A stretch of DNA of 64,000 nt from Streptomyces sp. CB02261 (GCF_001905665.1 NZ_LIVX01000006.1:62001-126000); one strand, 5' to 3'. Shown: positions 26,601 to 34,798, numbered from the stretch's first letter. A program made the numbers and translations. Notes: generated from the sequence alone by a model not told the origin.

Positions 26601-27060
26601 AGGGCGACGACCCATCGGCCGGCCAGACCGGCGGGAACGAACCGAGGTCCATCAGGTGCCGGTTGGCCACGAAGCCGCTGCCCGGATTCACCGTCCCCGC
26701 CAGCTGCGCGGCCTCCACCGCCGCTCCGGGCTGCTGTGCCACGTCCGGTACGCCCCAGGTAGCACAGGGCTGCCCGGGCTGCTCGGTCACCAAGCGGCCC
26801 CAGCGCACCCCCGCGCCCGCAGGTGGCCGCCACCTGGCGTCGTCCACTTCCACCAGGGCGGCATCGTCGCGCCCGCCGGGCGTGCCGCACCACACCACGA
26901 CACCGCCGGACACCGCGTCGGCGCCCGGCCGGAACACCTGCACCAGGGTGCCTCGCCGACCGACCACGTGTGCCGAGGTGAGCACCAGCCGGGGACCGAT
27001 CACGTACCCCGATCCCGGCCCGCCGGGTCCTCCGACCGCGACCAGACGATCCCGCCTCAT
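23638..27060 (-). CDS. Trypsin-like peptidase / STAND NTPase / TPR protein
   Basis: This 1140-residue protein has three parts. Residues 1-200 form a trypsin-like peptidase with His31 (LTSAHVV), Asp66 (RDDAAL) and Ser158 (WGGLSGAAVF). Residues 245-450 are a STAND-type P-loop NTPase with Walker A GPAGQGKT (274-281) and Walker B LLVVLDYAE (320-328). After a helical linker, residues about 700-1140 are tandem TPR-like repeats with recurring EEALA/E-EAV motifs (for example RREEALTPAEEAVTVARSLA). This architecture is known from predicted biological-conflict systems: TPRs sense, the NTPase oligomerises, and the peptidase is the effector. The trypco2 gene lies 34 bases upstream. GGGGGA precedes the ATG. 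Cytoplasmic, as no signal peptide is present. Confidence 0.93.
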   Translation of the reverse strand: MRRDRLVAVGGPGGPGSGYVIGPRLVLTSAHVVGRRGTLVQVFRPGADAVSGGVVVWCGTPGGRDDAALVEVDDARWRPPAGAGVRWGRLVTEQPGQPCATWGVPDVAQQPGAAVEAAQLAGTVNPGSGFVANRHLMDLGSFPPVWPADGSSPWGGLSGAAVFCGRLLTGVVAADAGRSGHAALSVVPAYVLHHDAEFRAVLAEHCAGAMMLDAVEFQDVAEADPVAPAGGLGSAAALLQAGRQVVAFHGREELLDRLARWCRQEGFGSWLLHGPAGQGKTRLAHELAGTMAPDGWAVLWPRATAAPAELRAVGRAAKPLLVVLDYAETRAEQLAALLEAAAEHGGATPFKVLLLARTAGDWWTSTQAVSRTAEELLDGTPVVALPALESDTAARPQAYRRAAQAFAAALPDVRGRQGPDWPVLAAALPFPDVDRAGMDNALTLHMTALADLLDAADTGSAEDTAGPATGVEDRLLLHERRYWEQSATASGLSPALSTATLDAALAAALLVGAADRDQAAEVLRKVGGLADQPRDRRDAVLAWIAALYPPADAGPWGSLQPDRLTERLIGRRLAAHPGLAHDLVPGITEEQAGRLLTLYSRAAAHAVFAGRLDDRLTALCVRHRTVLASPAMAAATQVERPGPLVAGLQQIAADPQTPLDALRQLDDRLPRSERLAVWACDLARHLVARHRGLPHTPGLVWSLHSLSSRLAALDRREEALTPAEEAVTVARSLADAIPLIASLNTYADRLRDLGRREEAMAPITEAVALSRGLGDGRTPELVESLNRLAALLGDLGRHEAALAASEEAVRLRRDAGAGSDAEARQLARSLNIHSGRLWDLGRKEEAMEVLIEAARLHDGMTGAGSAYSPAYVATLNEMAVKGAEMGWLKGALSVAERVVHVSRAMARNRPDAYLPQLAQSLGRLAWALEDSGRQEEALAVAEEALAIQRGLVAIHPDAHLTALNASLSTVSPLYAALGRPDQALAATEECVRIIRDLARAYPDAHLPHLAVQLHTLGTQLAAVGRTEQALAAVEEALGIRRTLASRDPDAHLPGLASSLIGVAVRREQSGRPGEAVAALEEAVAVYRTLAATRPAHVPDLARALYGLSRRLEGLRRWDEALAAVREAFRLLPELALYERR

Positions 27061-27094
27061 GGCGTCCCCCGTTTCGTACGCCGACGCCCGCCGG

Positions 27095-27433
27095 TCAGTC
27101 CTGGATCCGCCCGCTCACGTCGCCGGGACCGGCCGGCCGGTCCGCGCCCCCGCTGACCAGCAGATCGCCGCCGGCGGGATTCCTCGGGGTGAGTGTGAAC
27201 GACACCCGGTGCGTCCGGCCGCGGGCCACCCCGGCCTCTGCGTCCGCAGTCACGGCCCACACCCGGAAGCCCGCCTTGGCCCGTGCGTCGGCGCGCAGCT
27301 CGACTTCGAACTCCATCTCCACGGGCCCGACCACGAACGAGATCTCGTGTCCCGCGCCGCGCGCCGTGGCATCCAGCAGCTCGTCCCGTACCGCCGCCAC
27401 CGCGTCCGCCAAGCCGATCTCCACGCGTCCCAT
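27095..27433 (-). CDS. Trypco2-domain protein
   Basis: The 112-residue protein matches the trypsin-co-occurring domain 2: VEIGLADAVAAVRDELLDAT, HEISFVVGPVEMEFEVELRA, a Gly/Ala loop and RTHRVSFTLTPRN. The domain is named for its habit of sitting beside trypsin-like effector genes, exactly as here, and is thought to be a partner or regulator of the peptidase. The ATG at 27433 is chosen because the domain starts immediately; the frame is open further upstream. The spacing to the effector gene is 34 bases, so they form an operon. Confidence 0.88.
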   Translation of the reverse strand: MGRVEIGLADAVAAVRDELLDATARGAGHEISFVVGPVEMEFEVELRADARAKAGFRVWAVTADAEAGVARGRTHRVSFTLTPRNPAGGDLLVSGGADRPAGPGDVSGRIQD

Positions 27434-27873
27434 CCTGTCCCCGTTCGACTGCACGTCTCTTGCGGGTCGAGCGTAAGGGCACGGCGCCGCTCGGCGCAGG
27501 CGATCAAGAACGGTTGTCCGAGTCCGCACGGGGACAGGGCAGTTGCCCGCGACGACAGGCGGCGGGCGCGGGTGGCGAGCCGGGCGCCGCAACGCCTCGA
27601 ACGACCGTCGGCGGGCTTCGGTCTCCCAGGCGACGAGTTCGCGGACCAGGCCGTACGCCGACCGCGCCTCGGCGGCCGCCACACCAGGTCCGGTCACCGG
27701 TCCTGGACCAGGGCCCCGCAGTGACGTACCCCACGTATCACCGGGTCGTCATCGACACCGACACCCGCCTCGTCGTGGTGGTCCGGGGTCGCACGAACCA
27801 GCTGTTGGCACCGAGAACGAGGCACGATTCCTGGACCGCTCACGGACGCGGTCGTGGACGGTCGAGGGACGCG
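27434..27873. other. Upstream region of the trypco2 operon with IS scrap
   Basis: A minus-strand frame continuous with trypco2 reads GVAAAEARSAYGLVRELVAW followed by ETEARRRSFEALRR. It may be a remnant or an N-terminal extension, but no start signal supports it. A piece of transposase lies at 27715-27800. Confidence 0.4.
27715..27800 (+). pseudogene. Fragment of the IS5-type transposase
   Basis: The plus strand reads TYPTYHRVVIDTDTRLVVVV, matching YRYSTNHQVVIDADTRLVVVV in the intact transposase at 16960-17742. Only about 25 codons remain, with no terminal repeats nearby. It marks past IS activity beside the trypco2 operon. Confidence 0.65.
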
Positions 27874-29013
27874 TCAGCTGACCCGAAGACCGACCGCCAG
27901 CGTCAGTTCAAGGACCCGGTGGGGCGATGCGAGATCCGGAAACAGCTCCCGCAGCTGCGACATCCGGTACCGGACCGTCTGGGGATGGACGAACAGCGCC
28001 GCCGCCACCTCGTCCCGCCGGCCCTGGTGCAGCAGCCACGCCCGCAACGTCTCCTCCAGCCGCCGCGCGGTCGCGACAGGCAAGGCCCGCAGCGGTGCGA
28101 GGGCTCGGGCACGCAGGTCCGCGAACGCGTCCATGTCGGCGCTCAGCACCAGCTCGGGCAGGTGGTCCTCGGTGTCGCGAATGTCGGAGGAGAGGGAGCG
28201 CGCGCGTACGGCTCGTGTGTACGAGGCGGACGCACGAGTCCATGGCCGGGCCGGGCCGGCCACGGCGGTGCGGTCGGTCAGCTGCCGCAGGAGATGCGAT
28301 CGGTCGGCATCGGGGACGAGCAGCACACCGGTGGCGTCCGGCAGATCGTCGAGGATGAGGGTGCTCGGGTCGAGCGCGCGGTAGGCCGGCCGGGCCTGGG
28401 CGGCGGGCAGCAGGACCGCGGTCAGCGAAAGCGGAGGCTGCCACCCGGCCCGTTGAGCAGAGGCCAGCAGCACGTCCGGACTCGCGCCGGCGATGAGGTC
28501 GCGGGCCAGGTGTTCCAGGTGGCGCTCGTGGGCCCTGCCCCGGGCGGCCAGTTCGTCGGCGTGGCCCGCGGCACTCGCGGCGGAGAGCTCGTCGATGTAG
28601 GCGAAGGTCAGCTCGGCGAACTTGGCGACTTCGGCGGCGGGCAGGCCTGCGGGTACGGCACCCGCTGCCAGGCATCGCCAGGCCACGCGGGCGCCGACAC
28701 GGTATGCGCTGAGCAGGGCGTCCATCGAACGGCCGGAGCGCACCTCGCCGCGGCCCAGCTCGTAGGCTGCGTCACCGGCGTCGCCGCCGGTGGCGTTCCC
28801 GCTCGCGAGGTCCAGGTAGTGCCCCAGGGCGGTACGGACGGCTCGGCGGATGGTGGCGCCCATGCGGCCCGAGAGGGCGTTGGCATAGGGAGGGACCTCG
28901 TCGATGATCGCTTGGACGACCTCGTCGGCGGTGGTCCTCAGCGCGGCCCGAAGCGCGGTGACCGTCGTGTCGTCCAGGGCCAGCTCGCTGGCCCTCTGAA
29001 TTGCATGACTCAC
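27874..29013 (-). CDS. PucR/CdaR-type transcriptional regulator
   Basis: The 379-residue protein ends with a PucR-type helix-turn-helix (RRLEETLRAWLLHQGRRDEV then AAALFVHPQTVRYRMSQLRE). The preceding region includes a GGDEF-like degenerate domain and a long helical N-terminus. Such regulators respond to small metabolites. It is divergently arranged to the ferredoxin reductase/desaturase pair and most likely controls it, inferred from position. The GTG at 29013 has AGGGAA six bases upstream and is preferred over the ATG at 29052. Confidence 0.88.
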   Translation of the reverse strand: MSHAIQRASELALDDTTVTALRAALRTTADEVVQAIIDEVPPYANALSGRMGATIRRAVRTALGHYLDLASGNATGGDAGDAAYELGRGEVRSGRSMDALLSAYRVGARVAWRCLAAGAVPAGLPAAEVAKFAELTFAYIDELSAASAAGHADELAARGRAHERHLEHLARDLIAGASPDVLLASAQRAGWQPPLSLTAVLLPAAQARPAYRALDPSTLILDDLPDATGVLLVPDADRSHLLRQLTDRTAVAGPARPWTRASASYTRAVRARSLSSDIRDTEDHLPELVLSADMDAFADLRARALAPLRALPVATARRLEETLRAWLLHQGRRDEVAAALFVHPQTVRYRMSQLRELFPDLASPHRVLELTLAVGLRVS

Positions 29014-29099
29014 GTTTTGTTCCCTGCGAACAATTCGGCCGATCAGATTCACGTCCTGCGGTCAGGACTTTACCCCCTGAGACGCAGCAAGCTGGAGCC

Positions 29100-30155
29100 A
29101 TGACGAGTGCAGCCCTCCGCAGCAGGGCGTGGAAACTGCTGGAGATGGTCACGACGCCGCTGCTGCCGTCGGACTACCTCGACCTGGTCAGCCCACTGCG
29201 TGCGGGCGCTGACCTGCGTGGCCGCATCGAGGCCGTGCAGCCCGAGACGGGTGACGCCGCCACTATCGTGATCAGGCCGGGACGGGGCTGGCGCGGCCAC
29301 GCAGCCGGTCAGTACACGCGGATCGGGGTCGACGTCGACGGGGTGCGCCTGTGGCGTGCCTACTCCGTCACCTCGCCGACGAAACGCCAGGACGGCCGCG
29401 TCACGATCACCGTGAAGGCGATCCCGGACGGCAAGGTCAGCAACTACCTGGTCCGCAGGGCGAAACCGGGCACGCTGGTCCAGCTCGACCAGCCGACCGG
29501 TGACTTCGTGCTGCCGCAGGCCAAGCCCGCCAAGGTGCTGTTCCTGACGGCCGGCAGCGGTATCACGCCCGTGATGGGCATGCTGCGCGACATCGAGTTC
29601 GACGACGTCGTCATGGTCCACTGCGCGCCGCAGCCGCAAGACGTGATCTTCCGCGACGAACTGCACGACCTGGTCGCGGACGGGAAGCTGCGGCTCACCG
29701 AGGTGCACACCGACACGGACGGCATGCTCGACATCGCCCGTCTCGGCGACATCGTGCCCGACTGGGCCGAGCGCGAGGCCTGGGCTTGCGGGCCCGCGGG
29801 CCTGCTCGACGCCGCCGAAAAGCACTGGAGCGAGCACGGCGTACCCGAGCGCCTGCATACCGAACGTTTCCGCCCCGGCATCGTCGTCACCGGCGACGGC
29901 GGCGAGGTCACGTTCAGCGCCACCGGCAGGACCGTCGACGCGGACGGCGCCACGCCGTTGCTGGACGTCGGCGAGGAGGCCGGCGTGCTCATGCCCTCCG
30001 GGTGCCGTATGGGCATCTGCTTCGGCTGCGTCACGCCGCTCAAGGCGGGCGCCGTCCGGGACCTGCGCACCGGAGAGATCACCGAGGCCGAGCCGGGCGT
30101 CCTCATCCAGACCTGCGTGTCCGCCGCGGCGGGCCCCTGCGACATCGAACGGTAG
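29100..30155 (+). CDS. Ferredoxin reductase with C-terminal [2Fe-2S] domain
   Basis: The 351-residue electron-transfer protein has an FAD-binding beta-barrel (RAYSVTSPTK), an NAD(P)-binding domain (VLFLTAGSGITPVMGMLRDI and EAWACGPAGLLDAAE), and a plant-type [2Fe-2S] ferredoxin domain with the cysteine cluster SGCRMGICFGC and a later TCVSAAAG. It passes electrons from NAD(P)H to the membrane desaturase encoded eight bases downstream, like the reductase partners of DesA3-type acyl desaturases. The ATG at 29100 has GGAG just upstream. Confidence 0.93.
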   Translation: MTSAALRSRAWKLLEMVTTPLLPSDYLDLVSPLRAGADLRGRIEAVQPETGDAATIVIRPGRGWRGHAAGQYTRIGVDVDGVRLWRAYSVTSPTKRQDGRVTITVKAIPDGKVSNYLVRRAKPGTLVQLDQPTGDFVLPQAKPAKVLFLTAGSGITPVMGMLRDIEFDDVVMVHCAPQPQDVIFRDELHDLVADGKLRLTEVHTDTDGMLDIARLGDIVPDWAEREAWACGPAGLLDAAEKHWSEHGVPERLHTERFRPGIVVTGDGGEVTFSATGRTVDADGATPLLDVGEEAGVLMPSGCRMGICFGCVTPLKAGAVRDLRTGEITEAEPGVLIQTCVSAAAGPCDIER

Positions 30156-30162
30156 GAGCACC

Positions 30163-31281
30163 TTGACCGCCATCGACCCCACCGCCCACCTGACCGCGGA
30201 GCAGATCGAGGAGCTCGGCCGCGAGCTGGACGCTATCCGCGACGAGGTGATCGCCGACCGCGGCGAGAGGGACGCCGCATACATCCGGAAGGTCATCTCG
30301 GCGCAGCGCAAACTCGAGCTGGTCAGCAGGGGCGTGTTGCTGTTCTCGATCTTTCCGCCCGCGTGGCTGCTCGGCACCGCCGGTCTGTCCGTGGCGAAGA
30401 TCATGGACAACATGGAGATCGGTCACAACATCCTGCACGGCCAGTGGGACTGGATGCGAGACCCGAAGATCCACTCCACCACCTGGGAGTGGGATCACGT
30501 CTCGCCGTCCGAGCAGTGGAAGCACTCGCACAACGAGCTGCACCACACGTACACCAACGTGATCGGCAAGGACAACGACCTCGGCTACGGCATCATGCGC
30601 GTCGACGAGGACCAGAAGTGGCACCCGTTCCACCTCGGCCAGCCGCTGTGGAACTTCATCAACGCCTGCTTCTTCGAGTACGGCATCGCAGCGTACGACC
30701 TGGAGCTCGGCAAGAACCTGCACAAGCGCCGCCGCAAGAACCCGGAGTTCCGCGCGCAGGCCAAGGCGGTGGGCCGCAAGATCCGCAAGCAGGTGCTCAA
30801 GGACTACGTGATCCACCCGCTGCTGTCGGGCCCGTCGTTCCTCCCCACGCTCGCCGCCACGTTCACCGCGAACCTGGTCCGCAACCTCTGGTCCCACTCG
30901 GTGATCATGTGCGGGCACTTCCCCGAGGGCGTGCAGGTCTTCGAGCGCCGGTCGATCAAGGGCGAGACACGCGGCCAGTGGTACCTGCGCCAGATGATGG
31001 GCTCGGCGAACATCAGCGGCAGCAGGGCCATGCACTTCATGACCGGCAACCTGTCGCACCAGATCGAGCACCACCTGTTCCCGGACCTGCCGAGCAACCG
31101 GTACGCCGAGGTCGCGGTGAAGGTGCGCGCGCTGTTCGAGAAGTACGAGCTGGAGTACGTCACCGGCCCGCTGCCCAAGCAGGTGTTCTCCGCGTGGCAC
31201 AAGGTCTTCCGGCTCTCGCTGCCGAACAAGAAGCCCAAGGTCAAAAGGCCGGCCCGGGAGCGGGAGCTCGTCGCTGTCTGA
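30163..31281 (+). CDS. Membrane fatty-acid desaturase
   Basis: The 372-residue protein is an integral membrane acyl desaturase with the three diiron histidine boxes: GHNILHGQW, HSHNELHHTY and HQIEHHLFP. Hydrophobic segments flank the boxes (LFSIFPPAWLLGTAGLS and others). It introduces a double bond into acyl chains using oxygen and electrons from the upstream reductase. The start is TTG 30163 with AGGAG close upstream; the two genes are in one transcript. The likely effect is adjustment of membrane fluidity under control of the divergent PucR-type regulator. Confidence 0.95.
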   Translation: MTAIDPTAHLTAEQIEELGRELDAIRDEVIADRGERDAAYIRKVISAQRKLELVSRGVLLFSIFPPAWLLGTAGLSVAKIMDNMEIGHNILHGQWDWMRDPKIHSTTWEWDHVSPSEQWKHSHNELHHTYTNVIGKDNDLGYGIMRVDEDQKWHPFHLGQPLWNFINACFFEYGIAAYDLELGKNLHKRRRKNPEFRAQAKAVGRKIRKQVLKDYVIHPLLSGPSFLPTLAATFTANLVRNLWSHSVIMCGHFPEGVQVFERRSIKGETRGQWYLRQMMGSANISGSRAMHFMTGNLSHQIEHHLFPDLPSNRYAEVAVKVRALFEKYELEYVTGPLPKQVFSAWHKVFRLSLPNKKPKVKRPARERELVAV

Positions 31282-31458
31282 TGCCCGGCGTCGGTACAGG
31301 TCTTTCGGCCGTACCGCGGCACCGCCGGTCAGGTCAGCCGCGGTGAAACAGGGCTGCGCCCGCTGACCGGTGCCTTCCTTTCGACGCGGCTCCTTCGCGG
31401 CGGCTCCTTCGCGGCGGTCAGCGTAAGGCGCGAAAGGGTCACCCGTGCTCGGGTGATC

Positions 31459-31959
31459 TCACGGGTGGTCAGGGTGGGGCTGTCGCGACTGGTGGCCGAC
31501 GGTGTCTTCGCCGGGGTCGTCGGCCAGTCCGATGGCGGTGGTGATCCGTTTACCCACAGGCTCGCGGTGGACCGCGAAGCTCTGGCCGACCGCCATGACG
31601 ATCTCCAGCCCGTGCTGGCCGATCCGGGTGGGATCGGGTGCCAGGATCGCCGGTGGTGTGGGGCTGCTGTCCCACACGCTCACCTCGACCGAGGCACCGT
31701 CGTTGACCTCCAGAGTCAGCAGGCACGGACCAGGTGCGTACTTGCGGGCGTTGGTCACCAGCTCACTCACCACGAGCTGCACGGTGCCCATGACGCGCCC
31801 GGACACCGGCAGGCCGTACACGGCCTGCACATCAGTGAGGAAACTCCGGGCGAGGTCACGGGCAACAGCGATGTCCTCGCTGCCCTCGAACGCCCCCGAC
31901 ACGGAGAAGACATCTCCACGCAGCAACCGCCTGCGCTCGGCGCCCGTCATCTGTTCCAT
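31459..31959 (-). CDS. Anti-sigma-factor-like ATP-binding protein
   Basis: The 166-residue protein is a single HATPase_c_2 (RsbW/SpoIIAB-like) domain: ARDLARSFLTDVQAVYGLPV, VQLVVSELVTNARKYAPG with the N-box Asn, VEVSVWDSSPTPP, and HGLEIVMAVGQSFAVHREP with the G-box region. Such proteins bind sigma factors or anti-anti-sigma partners and phosphorylate the latter; many Streptomyces copies are of unknown specificity. GAGGG seven bases upstream supports the ATG at 31959. It stands alone, without an adjacent sigma factor. Confidence 0.88.
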   Translation of the reverse strand: MEQMTGAERRRLLRGDVFSVSGAFEGSEDIAVARDLARSFLTDVQAVYGLPVSGRVMGTVQLVVSELVTNARKYAPGPCLLTLEVNDGASVEVSVWDSSPTPPAILAPDPTRIGQHGLEIVMAVGQSFAVHREPVGKRITTAIGLADDPGEDTVGHQSRQPHPDHP

Positions 31960-31977
31960 CAATCCGCCCTCGTTCAT

Positions 31978-32461
31978 TCGACCGGCTGCCGTCTACCCCT
32001 GGATCTCCAGCACAAACCCGCCTCTCACCGGCCCACCGACCGGCCCGCCCCGCGCCCATCCGCCGGGACATCCGGCAGTCGCACCGAAGCCTGGACGCCC
32101 CGAGCGGGCGGGTAGGGACGGTTGTACTACTCGTGCGAGGGCTCGGTGCCGTCCCCACCGATGACGACACGAACGGGCTATATCTCGAACGCGTCATCGA
32201 GCACGCCCAGGCGGGCATGGGGAGGCTCTTGTCATCCCCCGCAACCCCCGCCCCGCGTCCTCGGGCGCCGGACCCATGCACGCGTGCCGACGGCGATCTC
32301 CGACGACCCGAACGCCCGGATCCGTGACATCGCCGCTCACTGCCGGCTCACGGAGCGGGCGGTCCAGAAAGACCCGATGCCGACGGGAGACGTTTACCTG
32401 GACGAGATCGGCGCAGACGTTGAGCTAACACTGCCTTTATGTAACGAAATGGAGAGGCATC
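31978..32461. other. Region with a helix-turn-helix remnant
   Basis: No intact gene is seen. A short wHTH fragment at 32266-32370 is listed separately. The final bases carry GGAGAGG, the ribosome binding site of the GlsB-type gene. Confidence 0.45.
32266..32370 (+). pseudogene. Remnant of a winged-helix regulator
   Basis: The plus strand reads RVPTAISDDPNARIRDIAAH followed by CRLTERAVQ. This is typical of a winged helix-turn-helix (ISDDP.ARIRDIAA.CRLTERAVQ) at the start of small actinobacterial regulators. The frame loses similarity right after the recognition helix. Confidence 0.5.
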
Positions 32462-32740
32462 ATGGGCATCATCGCGTGGATCCTCATCGGTCTGATCGCC
32501 GGCGCCATCGCCAAGGCCCTGATGCCGGGCAAGGACCCCGGCGGCATCATCATCACCATGCTCATCGGCATCGCCGGCGGCCTGCTCGGCGGCTGGCTCG
32601 GCAAGGTCCTCTTCGGCGTCGACTCCGTCGACGGTTTCTTCGAGATTTCCACCTGGATCGCCGCGATCGTCGGTTCCGTCATCCTCCTCGCCCTCTACCG
32701 CCTGGTCACCGGCAACCGACACTCGCACCGCCACGCGTAA
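32462..32740 (+). CDS. GlsB/YeaQ/YmgE-family membrane protein
   Basis: The 92-residue protein has three hydrophobic helices with Gly-zipper motifs: GIIAWILIGLIAGAIAKALM, GGIIITMLIGIAGGLLGGWL and a C-terminal WIAAIVGSVILLALYRLV. This is the transglycosylase-associated/GlsB family of small stress membrane proteins. GGAGAGG precedes the ATG by four bases. The His/Arg tail is hydrophilic. Confidence 0.93.
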   Translation: MGIIAWILIGLIAGAIAKALMPGKDPGGIIITMLIGIAGGLLGGWLGKVLFGVDSVDGFFEISTWIAAIVGSVILLALYRLVTGNRHSHRHA

Positions 32741-32902
32741 CCCGCCGAAGGCGCCAGTCTCCGACGGCTCCCTCTTCCTGGTTGCAACAGGATGGGAGCC
32801 GTCGGCCTGTACAGCCCGCCCCCCTCACTCCGACGCCGCCTTCGACGCATGGAGTGTGAGGACCTTCCGCCCCGTACTTCCGCCGCACGAGGAGATGCCG
32901 CC

Positions 32903-33187
32903 ATGATCCCCACCGCGGTCCTGCCCGTCCCCCGCCACTCGGTGCCCGCAGCCGCCCATGCGTCCGCCGCTTTCCCGCCTTCGGCGCTCGATGCGATGCT
33001 GGACGCCGCCTACGAGACGCACCGCCGTTTTCGGCACGGCCCTTTCGCCGAGCCCTGCCCGACCTGCCACGTACCGGCGGGCGAGCTCTGCCTGGCACGT
33101 CGCAGTGTGCACGCCGCCCGCCGCCAGGCGCACCGGGTTCGAGCGGTGCAAGCCAAGCTGGTTCCCCACACGGCCGCGGCCCGCTGA
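32903..33187 (+). CDS. Small zinc-binding protein
   Basis: The 94-residue protein carries CPTCHVPAGELC, with CxxC and a further Cys and His (RSVHAARRQAHR) that could bind zinc. A Pro/Ala-rich N-terminus precedes it. The pattern occurs in many short actinobacterial and phage-associated proteins of unknown role. The start is the ATG at 32903 with GAGGAGA upstream. Confidence 0.7.
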   Translation: MIPTAVLPVPRHSVPAAAHASAAFPPSALDAMLDAAYETHRRFRHGPFAEPCPTCHVPAGELCLARRSVHAARRQAHRVRAVQAKLVPHTAAAR

Positions 33188-33299
33188 CCGCAAGGACGGG
33201 TGGCGTCGGCGTCACGCGTGCCGTGTGACGCCGAGACCGCGTGCGTAGGCCGCAACGGCGCGTCGCCGTCGCCCGCGTCGCGCGGACGTCACTCCTCCG

Positions 33300-33575
33300 C
33301 GTGCCGGAACCGCTCCACCGAAGAACGCTGGATCGCCGAGGACACCGCCACCGGTGCGCTGACCCGGAACATCGAGTACGGCAGCCCCCGCCCCGATCAG
33401 GCGACCACCCGCTACAACTGGCTCGGCGCAAAGCACCGATTCGCCGACCCTCACCGGTCTCTTCAACCCCACCACCAGCCGCTTCTTCTCCGTCGACCCT
33501 GTGTACGGCGGGAACGCCAACGCTTACGAATACGTCACCGCCGACCCAGCAGGTCGGTGCCATCGGCGTCACAGC
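33300..33575 (+). pseudogene. Tail fragment of an RHS-repeat protein
   Basis: One frame reads RWIAEDTATGALTRNIEYGS and RYNWLGAK. A second frame continues TLTGLFNPTTSRFFSVDPVY then GGNANAYEYVTADPAG. This is the conserved RHS core end (LYNPTTGRFLS.DPVYGG.ANAYEY) with a frameshift near base 33430. No polymorphic toxin tip and no immunity gene directly follow. The remainder of 33188-33785 has no gene. Confidence 0.65.
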
Positions 33576-33785
33576 GGCGGCGGCTCTGGGCTGCGACGTG
33601 TCCATCGTCCGCGGACTGGCGGCCGGAGCGGCTGTCTGAGCCATGGGCTACCGGGGCACCTCGAGGCTCTTGCTTCATCGCCGGTCCGCCATATCCCCTC
33701 GCGCTACACCGTGATCACTGTAAGGAAAGATCCATATCCGCAACAGGCCCTAGGATGATCACCCGTTTGAAGGGTGAGGGGGAGC

Positions 33786-34637
33786 ATGATCGACGTCGAC
33801 GCGTACTTGACCGTGCTGGGGGTGGCCCGACCCGCCGCCCCGACCCTCAAGTCGCTGTGTGCGCTGCACCGGGCGCAGGTGGAGCGGGTCACCTACGAGA
33901 ACCTCGACATCCATCTGGGGCGCCCGACGGGCATCAGCGCTGCGGAATCCGTTGCCCGGATCGTGCGCGGGCGGGGCGGCTACTGCTTCCATCTGAACGG
34001 CGCCTTCGGCGCGCTCCTGGCGGCCCTGGGCTTCGACGTCACGCTGCACCGGGCCGGGGTCCAGGGCACCCCGGAGGATCCCGCGGGCGCGACCGGCGAC
34101 CACCTGGCGCTGACCGTACGGCTCGACGGCGAGCGGTGGCTGGTCGACGCCGGGCTCGGCGACGCGGTGCACGAGCCGCTGCCGCTGCGCGAAGGCAGCT
34201 ACGTCCAGGGGCCGTTCACCTACGCGATGACCCCGTCGGCGGCGGAGCCCGGCGGATGGCGGTTCAACCACGACCCCCGCGGCTCGTTCACCGCGATGGA
34301 CTTCGCACCGGACCCCGTCGAGCTGTCCTCCTTCGCCGCGGAACACGCCCGGCTGTCCACTTCCCCCGAGTCCGGCTTCGTCCGGGTCCTCACCGCCCAG
34401 CGCCGCGACGCCAAGGGGGTCGACGTGCTGCGCGGCCGCGTGCTGCGCCGGGTCGACGCCGGGGGCACGGAGGAGCGGACCGTCGACTCGGCCGACGAGT
34501 GGTACGACGTACTGGCCGGTGTGTTCCGCCTGGATCTGACCGATGTCGCCGCCCCCGCGCGGGCGGAACTGTGGCACCGCGTCCACACCGCGCACGAAGA
34601 GTGGAAGACCGCAGGGCAGCGCGGAGCAACGCTCTGA
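33786..34637 (+). CDS. Arylamine N-acetyltransferase
   Basis: The 283-residue protein has the NAT catalytic triad: Cys in RGGYCFHLNGAF, His in GDHLALTVRL, Asp in WLVDAGLGD. The N-terminal YLTVLGVARPAAPTLKSLCA and the NLDIHLG motif are typical. It transfers acetyl groups from acetyl-CoA to arylamines or uses related acyl donors in secondary metabolism. AGGGGGAG lies just before the ATG at 33786. It is a single gene upstream of, and convergent with, the rppA operon. Confidence 0.95.
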   Translation: MIDVDAYLTVLGVARPAAPTLKSLCALHRAQVERVTYENLDIHLGRPTGISAAESVARIVRGRGGYCFHLNGAFGALLAALGFDVTLHRAGVQGTPEDPAGATGDHLALTVRLDGERWLVDAGLGDAVHEPLPLREGSYVQGPFTYAMTPSAAEPGGWRFNHDPRGSFTAMDFAPDPVELSSFAAEHARLSTSPESGFVRVLTAQRRDAKGVDVLRGRVLRRVDAGGTEERTVDSADEWYDVLAGVFRLDLTDVAAPARAELWHRVHTAHEEWKTAGQRGATL

Positions 34638-34798
34638 CGAAGCGGGATGTTTCGCGCAGGATCCGAGCGTGAGGGGTGATCACGCTGGGTGTGTTGTATG
34701 TCAGCACGGCCGGAATGGACGGGGTGGGCACGAACCGGGGTGGGCCCGTCGGCCGCTGCCGGACCGCCGGTCTGCGGCCCCGGCTCCGTCCCGTGGGC

